The notes under the pieces: generated by a model
What the model saw: only the letters and a program-made list of their open reading frames with translations
Database searches by the model: none
Told to the model about the DNA's origin: nothing
Made by a program: the position numbers and the translations under genes
In this document: positions 23,916 to 31,877 of the stretch, in pieces
Layout of the letters: the number at the start of each line of letters is the position of its first letter
Numbering within the stretch: position 1 is the first letter of the stretch
Assembly (NCBI RefSeq): GCF_026410545.1
Contig: NZ_JAPMIT010000003.1
Location: 186,001 to 250,000 of the forward strand
Length of the DNA stretch: 64,000 nucleotides
Direction of reading: 5' to 3'
Source: Microbacterium sp. STN6
GTDB lineage: Bacteria > Actinomycetota > Actinomycetes > Actinomycetales > Microbacteriaceae

Positions 23916-25168
23916 CCGCCACGAACACCGAAACCCCGGCCGAGCGCGCCGCCGACCAGCAGGACGAGCGCCTGATTCTCGATGAAGGTCTCGGCGGCGC
24001 CATCCGCTCGTTCGGCCGTCGCGTTCGGGTTGGCAACCTCGGCTCCCTCCCCGTCGTCATCGGTCTCATCGTGATCTGGGCCGTCTTCCAGATTCTCAAC
24101 CCCAGCTTCCTTTCGCCAGACAACCTGGTGAACCTGAGCCTGCAGTGCGCCGCCGTCGGAACCATTGCGATCGGCGTCGTGCTCGTGTTGCTGCTCGGCC
24201 AGATCGACCTCTCGATCGGCTCGGTGAGCGGCGTGGCGTCGGCCGTGCTCGGCGTCACGTTCGCCCAATGGCACTGGCCCATCTGGCTGACGATCATCGC
24301 GGCGCTCGCGCTCGGTGCCGCGATCGGTCTGCTCTACGGCCTGCTTTTCGCTCGGTTCGGGGTTCCGAGCTTCGTGATCACGCTGGCCGGTCTTCTCGCC
24401 TTCCTGGGTCTGCAGCTGTGGATTCTCGGGCCGAACGGCACGATCAACCTGCCCTTCAGCTCATGGGTCGTTCAGGTGGCGACGTCGATGTTCCTGCCGC
24501 CGTGGCTCGCGTACACCTTCTCGGGGATCGCCGTTCTCGTCTTCCTCGGATCCGACTGGCTTCGCGCGCGCCGCCGCGCCCGCGCCGGGCTGTCGACAGG
24601 CTCCAGAGGACTCATGCTCGCCAAGGCTGCACTGCTGCTGGTCGTGCTCGTCGCGATCGTCGCGTACCTCGCCCAGGACCGTGGGGTCGGGGTGACCTTC
24701 CTGCTCTTCGTCATGCTGGTCGTCATCACGAACTTCTTCCTGACGCGCACCCGCTGGGGACGTGCGGTGTTCGCAGTCGGCGGCAGCGTCGAGGCGGCGC
24801 GACGCGCTGGCATCAAGGTCAACCGCATCTTCATCTCGGTGTTCATTCTCTGCTCCGCTTTCGCCGCGCTCGGCGGCCTGCTCTCCGCCGCGCGCCTGAC
24901 GGCGGCGAGCAACTCGAGCGGCACTGGCGACGTCAACCTGAACGCCATCGCGGCGGCGGTCATCGGCGGCACCAGCCTCTTCGGTGGCCGCGGCAGCGCG
25001 TGGTCGGCGCTGCTCGGCATCTTCGTGATCCAGTCGATCTCGAGCGGCCTCACGCTTCTCAGTCTCGACTCGTCGGTGCGTTACATGGTCACCGGTGCCG
25101 TGCTGCTGCTCGCGGTCATCATCGACTCGCTTTCCCGCCGCTCGCGCGCCAGCCACGGCCAGGCCTGA
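23912..25168 (+). CDS. xylH: Xylose-type ABC transporter permease
   Basis: The 418-residue permease of the BPD_transp_2 (RbsC/XylH) family has a cytosolic N-terminus of about 45 residues and about ten to twelve membrane segments. It has the family motif GQIDLSIGSVSGVASAVLGV and 'NLNAIAAAVIGGTSLFGGRGSAWSALLGIF' near the end, plus RTRWGRAVFAVGGSVEAARRAGI. It is coupled to the ATPase gene by ATGA. Together xylF, the ATPase and xylH form a complete importer; no xylA or xylB is in the window. Confidence 0.9.
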   Translation: MTATNTETPAERAADQQDERLILDEGLGGAIRSFGRRVRVGNLGSLPVVIGLIVIWAVFQILNPSFLSPDNLVNLSLQCAAVGTIAIGVVLVLLLGQIDLSIGSVSGVASAVLGVTFAQWHWPIWLTIIAALALGAAIGLLYGLLFARFGVPSFVITLAGLLAFLGLQLWILGPNGTINLPFSSWVVQVATSMFLPPWLAYTFSGIAVLVFLGSDWLRARRRARAGLSTGSRGLMLAKAALLLVVLVAIVAYLAQDRGVGVTFLLFVMLVVITNFFLTRTRWGRAVFAVGGSVEAARRAGIKVNRIFISVFILCSAFAALGGLLSAARLTAASNSSGTGDVNLNAIAAAVIGGTSLFGGRGSAWSALLGIFVIQSISSGLTLLSLDSSVRYMVTGAVLLLAVIIDSLSRRSRASHGQA

Positions 25169-25189
25169 TCGCGGCCGTCCGGCCAACCC

Positions 25190-25237
25190 GCGTACCTGCT
25201 TACCCGCTTACCCGCTTACCCGCGTACCCGCTTACCC
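25190..25237. repeat. 8-bp tandem repeat
   Basis: About six units of CGCTTACC and the variant CGCGTACC directly downstream of xylH. No coding potential. Confidence 0.8.
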
Positions 25238-25301
25238 AGCACGGGCCGAATGTGGAGTGCACCTCGCGAACACCCCACATTCGGCCCGACCCGTTGTGCT
25301 G
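25238..25301. terminator. Palindrome between convergent xylH and lacI genes
   Basis: GGGCCGAATGTGG (25243-25255) and CCACATTCGGCCC (25275-25287) form a perfect 13-bp stem. Outer CAGCAC and GTGCTG extend the symmetry to 25238-25301. The element lies between convergent transcripts. Confidence 0.6.
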
Positions 25302-25348
25302 CCTCCGCACACTGCCCGCGCGATGCGCGATGCGCGATGCGCGAGGAG

Positions 25349-26365
25349 TCAGGCGGACTCGCGCACGATCAGGTCGGCCGGCAGCGTGATGGCGGCGGGG
25401 CGCTCCCCCTCGATCACGCGCAGCAGAAGGCGCACCATCTCCTCGCTGATCCGCTCGAACGGCTGGCGCATGGTGGTGAGCGCAGGAGTCGTCGTCGTCG
25501 CGATCGGGGCGTCGTCGAAACCGACCACCGCGACATCCGCCGGCACCCGGCGCCCCGCGGCCTGCAGTACCTCGATGGCTGCAGCCGCCATCACGTCGTT
25601 CGCGGCGAACACCGCGTCGAGTTCCGGCGCCGTCTCGAGCAGCCGCCGCATCCCGGCGAGGCCGCTCTGCCTGCCGTAGTCGCCGTATGCGACGAAGCGC
25701 TCGTCGAACGCGTCGCCCGCCTCGGCGCGATACGCGTCAAAGCGACGGATGCCGCCCGACGTGTCCTGCGGCCCGGTGATCGTGGCGATGCGGGTTCGCC
25801 CGCTGCGCCGCAGGTACCCGAGCAGCTCGGTCGCACCGTCGAAGTCGTCGGCGGCCACGTATCCCATCTTCTTCTCGAAGCCGAGCGGCACCCCACACGC
25901 GATCGCCGGCACCCCGGCCGCCACCAGCTCTGAGATCGCGCCGCTCCTGGTGCTGTGCGACGACACGAGCAGCACCCCGTCGACGTGGCCGGCCGTGATG
26001 AAATCCTGGGCGCGGCGCTGCTCGTCATCCGTGCCGGCCATGATGAGCACGAGGGAGATGTCCTGCTCGGCAAGCGCCCGGGCGGCCCCCCGCATGAGCA
26101 CGGAGAAGTTCGGGTCCTCGAAGAGGCGCTCGTGCGGCTCGCTCAACAGGAACGCCACCGAATTGGCGCGCCGGGTTGCGAGGCTGCGGGCGTGCGGGTT
26201 GACCCGATATCCGGTCTTCTTGATGGCCGCATTGACCGCGCTGAGCGCGTCAGGGCTGACCCAGTGCCCGCCGTTCAGCACGCGCGAAACGGTGCCGCGC
26301 GAGACGCCCGCCTCGGCGGCGACATCGTCGATCGTCGGGCGACGTCGGGCGGGTGGTGGGGTCAC
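25349..26365 (-). CDS. LacI-family transcriptional regulator of the galactan cluster
   Basis: The 338-residue repressor has the LacI helix-turn-helix TIDDVAAEAGVSRGTVSRVL at 11-30, the hinge helix 'NPHARSLATRRANSVAFL', and a ribose-binding-protein-like core (VDGVLLVSS, IAVGFDD-type VAVVGFDDAPIATTTTPALT). It lies directly behind the sugar ABC transporter genes and near GH42/GH53 genes, so galacto-oligosaccharides are the likely inducers. GTG 26365 is set by a TATGCT box six bases upstream, which begins right after the permease stop, giving the gene its own promoter inside the operon. Confidence 0.9.
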   Translation of the reverse strand: MTPPPARRRPTIDDVAAEAGVSRGTVSRVLNGGHWVSPDALSAVNAAIKKTGYRVNPHARSLATRRANSVAFLLSEPHERLFEDPNFSVLMRGAARALAEQDISLVLIMAGTDDEQRRAQDFITAGHVDGVLLVSSHSTRSGAISELVAAGVPAIACGVPLGFEKKMGYVAADDFDGATELLGYLRRSGRTRIATITGPQDTSGGIRRFDAYRAEAGDAFDERFVAYGDYGRQSGLAGMRRLLETAPELDAVFAANDVMAAAAIEVLQAAGRRVPADVAVVGFDDAPIATTTTPALTTMRQPFERISEEMVRLLLRVIEGERPAAITLPADLIVRESA

Positions 26366-26371
26366 GACATG

Positions 26372-26377
26372 AGCATA
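26372..26377 (-). promoter_or_regulatory. -10 box of the lacI-type gene
   Basis: TATGCT on the minus strand, six bases before GTG 26365 and four bases after the upstream permease stop codon; leaderless arrangement. Confidence 0.55.
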
Positions 26378-26380
26378 TCT

Positions 26381-27307
26381 TCACGCCTTGACGGCGCCGG
26401 CGGCCAGGTCGACCCGCCAGTACCGCTGCAGCACGAGGAACAGGATGACGAGCGGGATGATCGACAGCAGCGCCCCCGTGATGACGAGCGTGTACATGGC
26501 CGGCGCGCTCGCGCCCTGGTTCAGCAGCCCGTTCAGGCCGACCGTGATGGGGAACAGATGGTCGTTGCCCAGCATGATGTAGGGCAGCATGAAGTTGTTC
26601 CACACGGCGACGAACTGGAACAGGAAGATCGTCACCAACCCGGGCGCCATCATGGGCATCGCGATGCGGTTGAAGATGTACATCTCCCGCGCACCCTCGG
26701 TGCGGGCGGCCTCGATCACATCGTTCGGCACGGCCGCCGCGGCATAGATGCGCGCGAGGTAGATGCCGTACGGGCTGATGATCTGCGGCAGCAGCACCGA
26801 CCAATACGTGTTCGTCAGGCCCACCTGCGCGAACAGGAAGTACTGCGGGATCGCCAGAATCACTCCGGGCACGAGCACGCCCATGAGCAGGATCTTGAAC
26901 ACCGTGCCTTTGCCGGGAAAGTCGAACTTGGCGAGCACGTAGCCCGACAGCGCGGAGACCCAGGTGGAGACGATCGCGCCGACACCCGCGTAGAGGGCGG
27001 TGTTGAGCATCCATCGCCAGAAGAGCCCGTCGCGGTACTGCGTGAGCTCGACGATGTTGCTCCACAGGTGGGTGCTCGGGGCGAGCGTGAGCGTTGAGAA
27101 CAGCTCGGAGCCGTCCTTCGTCGACGCCATGATCACCCACAGCACCGGGAACAGGCAGTAGATCGCGCCCAGAATGAGAATGCCGCTCGAGACGATGCTC
27201 GGCTTCTCATGCATCGCACTGTCCTTGGGACGCTCACGCTTCATTTTCTGAGCGGATGCTGCGCCTCGCCCCGTGCCGGGCGTGACCTCGGTAGTGGTCG
27301 CACTCAC
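26381..27307 (-). CDS. ganQ: Galacto-oligosaccharide ABC transporter permease (MalG/GanQ-type)
   Basis: The 308-residue CUT1 permease has a cytosolic N-terminus, about six membrane segments and the EAA loop EAARTEGAREMYIFNRIAMP that docks on the ATPase. FQFVAVWNNFMLPYIML and TVGLNGLL are MalG-family features. The start is GTG 27307, preceded by AGGAGG. It pairs with the MalF-type gene four bases upstream. As usual for CUT1 importers, no ATPase is in the cluster; a shared MsiK-type ATPase elsewhere is expected. Confidence 0.88.
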   Translation of the reverse strand: MSATTTEVTPGTGRGAASAQKMKRERPKDSAMHEKPSIVSSGILILGAIYCLFPVLWVIMASTKDGSELFSTLTLAPSTHLWSNIVELTQYRDGLFWRWMLNTALYAGVGAIVSTWVSALSGYVLAKFDFPGKGTVFKILLMGVLVPGVILAIPQYFLFAQVGLTNTYWSVLLPQIISPYGIYLARIYAAAAVPNDVIEAARTEGAREMYIFNRIAMPMMAPGLVTIFLFQFVAVWNNFMLPYIMLGNDHLFPITVGLNGLLNQGASAPAMYTLVITGALLSIIPLVILFLVLQRYWRVDLAAGAVKA

Positions 27308-27310
27308 GTG

Positions 27311-28252
27311 TCAGTCCTCCTGGCCGAAGGCCCGCTTCTGCACGACGCGCAGGAACAGGAACGAGATGATGAAGGTGCCGAGCGCGATGACCACGCTTGT
27401 CGCCGCCGCCGAGTAGATGTCATTGCGGGTGAACGCGTCGCGGTAGACGAGCATGAGCGGCGACCAGCTGGTAGAGAGGCTGTTCGACAGCGGCCGCAGC
27501 GTGGTCGGCTCGGCGAAGACCTGCAGCGTCGCGATCATGGAGAACAGCGCCGTCATGACGAGCGCGGGCGCGATGATGGGGATCTTGATGCGCCACGCGA
27601 TCTGCACCTCGCTGCAGCCGTCGAGCTTCGCCGCCTCGTAGATCTCGCTCGGCACCGCCTTCAGCGAGGTGTACATGACGATCATGTTGAAGCCGACACC
27701 GCCCCACAGCGCGATGTTCGCGATGGCGAACGTGACGAGCGACGGCGAGAGCAGCTCGGGAGCATTGATGCCGAGTGCGTCGGCGAGGTCGTAGAACGGG
27801 CTCACATCCGGCAGGTACAGGAAGCCCCACAGCAGCGAGCTGATGACGGCCGGCACCGCGTACGGCAGGAAGATCGCCGTGCGCGAGAAGCCGCCCGCCC
27901 TGGTGCGCCGGGAATCGAGCAGCAGCGCGAACAGCAGCGCCAGGCCCAGCATGGTGGGAATCAGGATGACCCCGTACAGCAGCACCCGCAGCACGCTGCC
28001 GAGCAGCTCGGGGTCGGTGAACGACGCCACGTAGTTCGAGAAGCCGGCGAACACCGTCTTGTGCGAGTTCGCGCCAAGGCCGAGCCCGGTCACGGTGCGC
28101 TTCTGCAGGCTGAGGATCACCGTGTAGACGATGGGCGCCGCCATGAACGCCACGAATAGCACGATGCCCGGGGCGAGCATGGCGTATGGCGTCAGCACTC
28201 GCGTGCGAAAGCTGACCCTTCGGCGCATGCCCGCCCCTTGCGTCTCGATCAT
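27311..28252 (-). CDS. ganP: Galacto-oligosaccharide ABC transporter permease (MalF/GanP-type)
   Basis: The 313-residue CUT1 permease has six hydrophobic segments starting with YAMLAPGIVLFVAFMAAPIVY. Its EAA loop is 'EAAKLDGCSEVQIAWRIKIPIIAP', and its C-terminus is basic and acidic. ATG 28252 overlaps the stop of the binding-protein gene (ATGA). Partner of the MalG-type permease. The substrate assignment to galactan fragments rests on the neighbouring GH42 and GH53 genes. Confidence 0.88.
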   Translation of the reverse strand: MIETQGAGMRRRVSFRTRVLTPYAMLAPGIVLFVAFMAAPIVYTVILSLQKRTVTGLGLGANSHKTVFAGFSNYVASFTDPELLGSVLRVLLYGVILIPTMLGLALLFALLLDSRRTRAGGFSRTAIFLPYAVPAVISSLLWGFLYLPDVSPFYDLADALGINAPELLSPSLVTFAIANIALWGGVGFNMIVMYTSLKAVPSEIYEAAKLDGCSEVQIAWRIKIPIIAPALVMTALFSMIATLQVFAEPTTLRPLSNSLSTSWSPLMLVYRDAFTRNDIYSAAATSVVIALGTFIISFLFLRVVQKRAFGQED

Positions 28253-29559
28253 TTGACGGTGAAGCCGCTCTTCTTCAGGTCGGCCGTGGTCGTCTTCTGC
28301 ATCTGCGTGACCGCGTCGAGGAACGCGCTCTGCTGCTTCGACTGGGCGGCCTTGGCGAAGTCGTCGTTGTACGCACTGTATGCGACATTGACGTTCGGCC
28401 CGTAGGTGAACGGGTTGACGGTCTTCGCCACCTTCGCCGCGACGTCATAGAAGTCGGGCTGGTTGCTGAAGAAGTCGGGCGCCTTGCTGAGCGCCTGCTT
28501 CGCCGCCGCGTTGTCGGCCGGGTAGATTCCCGCCGTGGTGACGAGCGCCTTCACGGCCTCCGGGTCGGTGTTGAGCCACGTGGCGAACTTCACCGCGGCA
28601 TCCACGTGCTTCGACTGGCTCGTGACGCCCGTGGACGACCCGCCCCAGTTGCCCGTGGCCGGGTTCGATGCATCCCACTGCGGCATGGGGGCGACTTTCC
28701 ACTTGCCTGCCGTGTCGCCGGCGTTACCGCTCAGCACTCCGGGGGCCCACACGGCGCTCAGCCATCCGACCTCCTTGCCGGTGTTCAGCGCGGTGTTCCA
28801 CTCTGGCGTGTACATGGGCTTGTTGTTGATCACGCCCTCCTGCACGAGACCGCCCCAGTACTTGGCGACCTTCTGAGTAGGAGCCTTGTCGATGTCGACG
28901 CTCCAGGCGTCGCCGTCGATGCCCCACCACGAGGCGCCGGCCTGCTGCGAGAGGCCCGTGAACCAGCCCGCATCGTTCGACGAGAACGTGCCGAGGTACA
29001 CCGACGGGTCGGCTTCGTGGATCGCCCTCGCGTCGGCCGCGTATTCGTCCCACGTGGAGGGAACGCTCAGGCCGAGCTTGTCGAAGACGTCGGCCCGGTA
29101 GAAGAACATCATGGGGCCGGTGTCCTGCGGAATGGCGTAGAGCGCGTCGCCGCCGAGGGTGACCGAGCTCCACACGCCGTCGGAGAAGTGGCTCTTCGTC
29201 TTGACGGCGTCGGTCTTCGACAGGTCGGCGAGCGCGTCGGCGGCGACGAGGGTCGGCAGCTTCTGGTACTCGACCTGCATGAGGTCGGGTGCCCCGCTGC
29301 CTGCTTTGATCGCGGTTAGCAGCTTGGTGACGGCGGGGTCGCCGCCATCCTGCTTGTTGACCGTCACGTGGATGTTCGGGTGCGACTTATTCCAGATGTC
29401 CACGACCTTGTCGAGGTTCGGTGCCCACGCCCAATACGTGAGATTGACCTTCTGGTTCGTGTCGCCCGAGTCGTGTGATGTGCCGGCCGAGCAGCCGGTC
29501 ATGAGCAATGCGGCGGCTGCGGCGGTGGCCACGGCGGCCGTGCGGAGCGATCTGCGCAT
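28249..29559 (-). CDS. Extracellular sugar-binding lipoprotein of the galactan importer
   Basis: The 436-residue family 1 solute-binding protein begins with a lipoprotein signal peptide, lipobox LMTGC with acceptor C23. The mature part has the MalE-like pattern VNLTYWAWAPNLDKVVDIWN, APDLMQVEYQKLPTLV and DALYAIPQDTGPMMFFYRAD, with many Trp residues for sugar stacking. ATG 29559 follows AAGGAGG; longer readings upstream add non-signal sequence and are rejected. First gene of the importer operon, divergent from the GH42 gene. Homologous role: CycB/GanS of Bacillus subtilis. Confidence 0.88.
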   Translation of the reverse strand: MRRSLRTAAVATAAAAALLMTGCSAGTSHDSGDTNQKVNLTYWAWAPNLDKVVDIWNKSHPNIHVTVNKQDGGDPAVTKLLTAIKAGSGAPDLMQVEYQKLPTLVAADALADLSKTDAVKTKSHFSDGVWSSVTLGGDALYAIPQDTGPMMFFYRADVFDKLGLSVPSTWDEYAADARAIHEADPSVYLGTFSSNDAGWFTGLSQQAGASWWGIDGDAWSVDIDKAPTQKVAKYWGGLVQEGVINNKPMYTPEWNTALNTGKEVGWLSAVWAPGVLSGNAGDTAGKWKVAPMPQWDASNPATGNWGGSSTGVTSQSKHVDAAVKFATWLNTDPEAVKALVTTAGIYPADNAAAKQALSKAPDFFSNQPDFYDVAAKVAKTVNPFTYGPNVNVAYSAYNDDFAKAAQSKQQSAFLDAVTQMQKTTTADLKKSGFTVK

Positions 29560-29730
29560 TCGTCCTCCTTGTCGAAAGCTGTGTGACGCGAAGAGAGAAG
29601 CCGAGCGGATGCTGCGGCTCGCCCCCGCGCTGGTGCGATGGGTTCGGTGCACCGCGCGTTCCGGCAGGAAGTCAAGCATGAGTTCTGCCAAGCGTTCCGA
29701 CAAGAACGGCGGTGTGCCTGTGAGCGGTTC

Positions 29731-29775
29731 TAGTAATCCACACTATCGATTTGTTGTCAACACTTCATTTTGACG
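29731..29775. promoter_or_regulatory. Divergent promoter/operator region of the galactan cluster
   Basis: On the minus strand a perfect -35 TTGACA (29755-29760) stands 17-18 bases before a weak -10 (ATTACT/TTACTA, 29731-29737) for the importer operon. GTTGTCAAC (29753-29761), a LacI-type dyad, overlaps that -35. On the plus strand TTGACG (29770-29775) may be the -35 of the GH42 gene. The LacI protein at 25349-26365 is the obvious binder. The rest of the 29560-29840 spacer shows nothing else. Confidence 0.55.
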
Positions 29776-29840
29776 GATGCGCCTGACCCGTGTGCTGTGC
29801 TAGAACTGGGAGCGCACACAGTCAAAGGAGATCGCCCGGC

Positions 29841-31877
29841 ATGTCATCCTCCCGCCCCACGCGCCCCGCCATTCGGTACGGCGGCGACTACAACCCCGAG
29901 CAGTGGCCGCGCGAGACGTGGCGCGAAGACATCGAGCTCATGAAGCAGGCACGCATCAATCTGGTGAGCGTCGGCATCTTCTCGTGGGTGCTGCTCGAGC
30001 CGCGCGAGGGCGAGTACGAGTTCGGCTGGCTCGACGAGATCATGGGCCTGCTGGCCGACGCCGGCATCGACGTGGACCTCGGCACCCCCACCGCCGCCCC
30101 CCCTGCGTGGTTCTGGAAGAAGTACCCGGACTCGCACCCGGTCACGCGGGAGGGCGTGCGGCTCGGCGGCGGCTCGCGCGGCATGGTGAGCCCGAGCTCG
30201 CCCGAGTACCGGCGGGCAGCGACCGCGATCACCGAGCAGCTTGCACGGCGGTATGCGCAGCATCCGGCCCTGGCAATGTGGCACGTGCACAACGAGTACG
30301 GGGCTCCCGTGAGCGAGTCGTACGACGGCCACTCGGTCGCGGCGTTCCAGCAGTGGCTGCGGCAGCGGTACGGCACGCTCGACGAGCTCAACGCGGCGTG
30401 GGGCACGCTCTTCTGGGGTCAGTGCTACGGCGAGTGGTCACAGATCGACGCGCCGAGGCTCGCGGCGACGGTGTCGAACCAGGCGCAGCGCCTCGACTTC
30501 CGGCGCTTCACCTCGGACGCGTTGCTGGCGTGCTACATCGCGGAACGCGATGTCATCCGCCGCTATACGCCCGACGTGCCCGTGACCACGAACTTCATGG
30601 CGACCAACTGTCTGGCCGCCGACTACTGGCGCTGGGCGCGGGAGGTCGACGTGGTCTCGAACGACCACTACCTGGTGGCGGAGCGGGCCGACAACCACAT
30701 ACTTCTGGCCATGGATGCTGACCTCACGCGTTCGCTCGCGGGCGGCGCGCCCTGGGTGCTCATGGAGCACTCCACCGGGGCCGTGAACTGGCAGCCGCGC
30801 AACATCGCGAAGCGGGCGGGCGAGCTGGCGCGCAACAGCATGTCGCACCTGGCGCGCGGGGCAGACGCGATCATGTTCTTCCAGTTCAGGGCGTCGCGGT
30901 TCGGGGCGGAGAAGTTCCACTCGGCGATGCTGCCGCACGCGGGCACCGGCACGCGCATCTGGCGCGAGGTGTGCGAGCTGGGTTCGACGCTCGAGACGCT
31001 CGCGGATGTCGCTGGCTCACGCGTGCACGCCCGCGTCGGCATGCTGTGGGACACCGAGTCGTTCTGGGCACAGGATCTCGACTGGCACCCGAGCATCGAG
31101 CTCGACCACCGGGAGCGGATCGAGGCGTACTACCGCGCCCTGTGGGAGCTGGGCGTGACGGTGGACTTCGCGCATCCGTCCGCTGATCTCAGCGGCTACG
31201 ACCTGGTGATCGCGCCAAGCCTGTACCTGGTGACGCCGGAGTCGGCCGCGAACCTCGAGGGGTATGTGGCGGGTGGTGGCCGGCTGCTCGTCTCGTACTT
31301 CTCGGGCATCGTCGACGGCACGGATGCGGTGTATCCCGGCGCGGCGCCGGGTGCCCTGCGGGAGGTGCTCGGGGTGGAGATCCACGAGTTCCTGCCGCTG
31401 CACGAGGGCGAGCTGGTGACGCTCGACGACGGCAGCACCGGCGCCGTCTGGGCCGACGACCTGCACCCGACGACTGCGCGCGTACTTGCGTCGTACACGT
31501 CGGGGCCGGCGGCCGGCGCGCCCGCCATTACCGAGAACGCGCACGGCAGCGGCACCGCCTGGTACGTGTCGACCCGGCTCGACGGCGAGGATCTCGCCCA
31601 GCTCGTCGCCGCGGTGCTGTCGCGCAGCGGCATTGACGCGGATGCCGCGCACCCCGGCCTCGAGATCGTTGAGCGCCGCTCGGCCGACACCGTCTACCGG
31701 TTCCTGATCAACCACACCAATGCCGACATCGAGGTGTCGGCCGGTGAGTCACCCGTGACCGTGCCCGCCGGCCAGGTGCGAGTGGTGCGCGACCCCGTGC
31801 ACCCCGAGGGCACTCAGCACGAATGGAGTACGCGGCACGCTCCTGATTCCGCGCCGCACGTCAAGGAGGACGTCTGA
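29841..31877 (+). CDS. ganA: Beta-galactosidase, glycoside hydrolase family 42
   Basis: The 678-residue cytosolic enzyme hydrolyses beta-galactosides. GH42 features: YGGDYNPEQWPRETW at 12-26, acid/base E152 in HVHNEYGAP, nucleophile E309 in WVLMEHSTGAVNWQPRN, a trimerisation domain (about 395-600) and a C-terminal beta domain. No signal peptide, so it acts on imported galacto-oligosaccharides. ATG 29841 follows AAAGGAG. The stop overlaps the GH53 start by one base (TGATG), so the intracellular and secreted enzymes are co-translated. Confidence 0.95.
   Translation: MSSSRPTRPAIRYGGDYNPEQWPRETWREDIELMKQARINLVSVGIFSWVLLEPREGEYEFGWLDEIMGLLADAGIDVDLGTPTAAPPAWFWKKYPDSHPVTREGVRLGGGSRGMVSPSSPEYRRAATAITEQLARRYAQHPALAMWHVHNEYGAPVSESYDGHSVAAFQQWLRQRYGTLDELNAAWGTLFWGQCYGEWSQIDAPRLAATVSNQAQRLDFRRFTSDALLACYIAERDVIRRYTPDVPVTTNFMATNCLAADYWRWAREVDVVSNDHYLVAERADNHILLAMDADLTRSLAGGAPWVLMEHSTGAVNWQPRNIAKRAGELARNSMSHLARGADAIMFFQFRASRFGAEKFHSAMLPHAGTGTRIWREVCELGSTLETLADVAGSRVHARVGMLWDTESFWAQDLDWHPSIELDHRERIEAYYRALWELGVTVDFAHPSADLSGYDLVIAPSLYLVTPESAANLEGYVAGGGRLLVSYFSGIVDGTDAVYPGAAPGALREVLGVEIHEFLPLHEGELVTLDDGSTGAVWADDLHPTTARVLASYTSGPAAGAPAITENAHGSGTAWYVSTRLDGEDLAQLVAAVLSRSGIDADAAHPGLEIVERRSADTVYRFLINHTNADIEVSAGESPVTVPAGQVRVVRDPVHPEGTQHEWSTRHAPDSAPHVKEDV

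Noticed and set aside
29560-29703. Longer N-terminus for the sugar-binding lipoprotein
   Set aside because: It would bury the lipoprotein signal peptide; AAGGAGG in front of ATG 29559 fits the shorter start.
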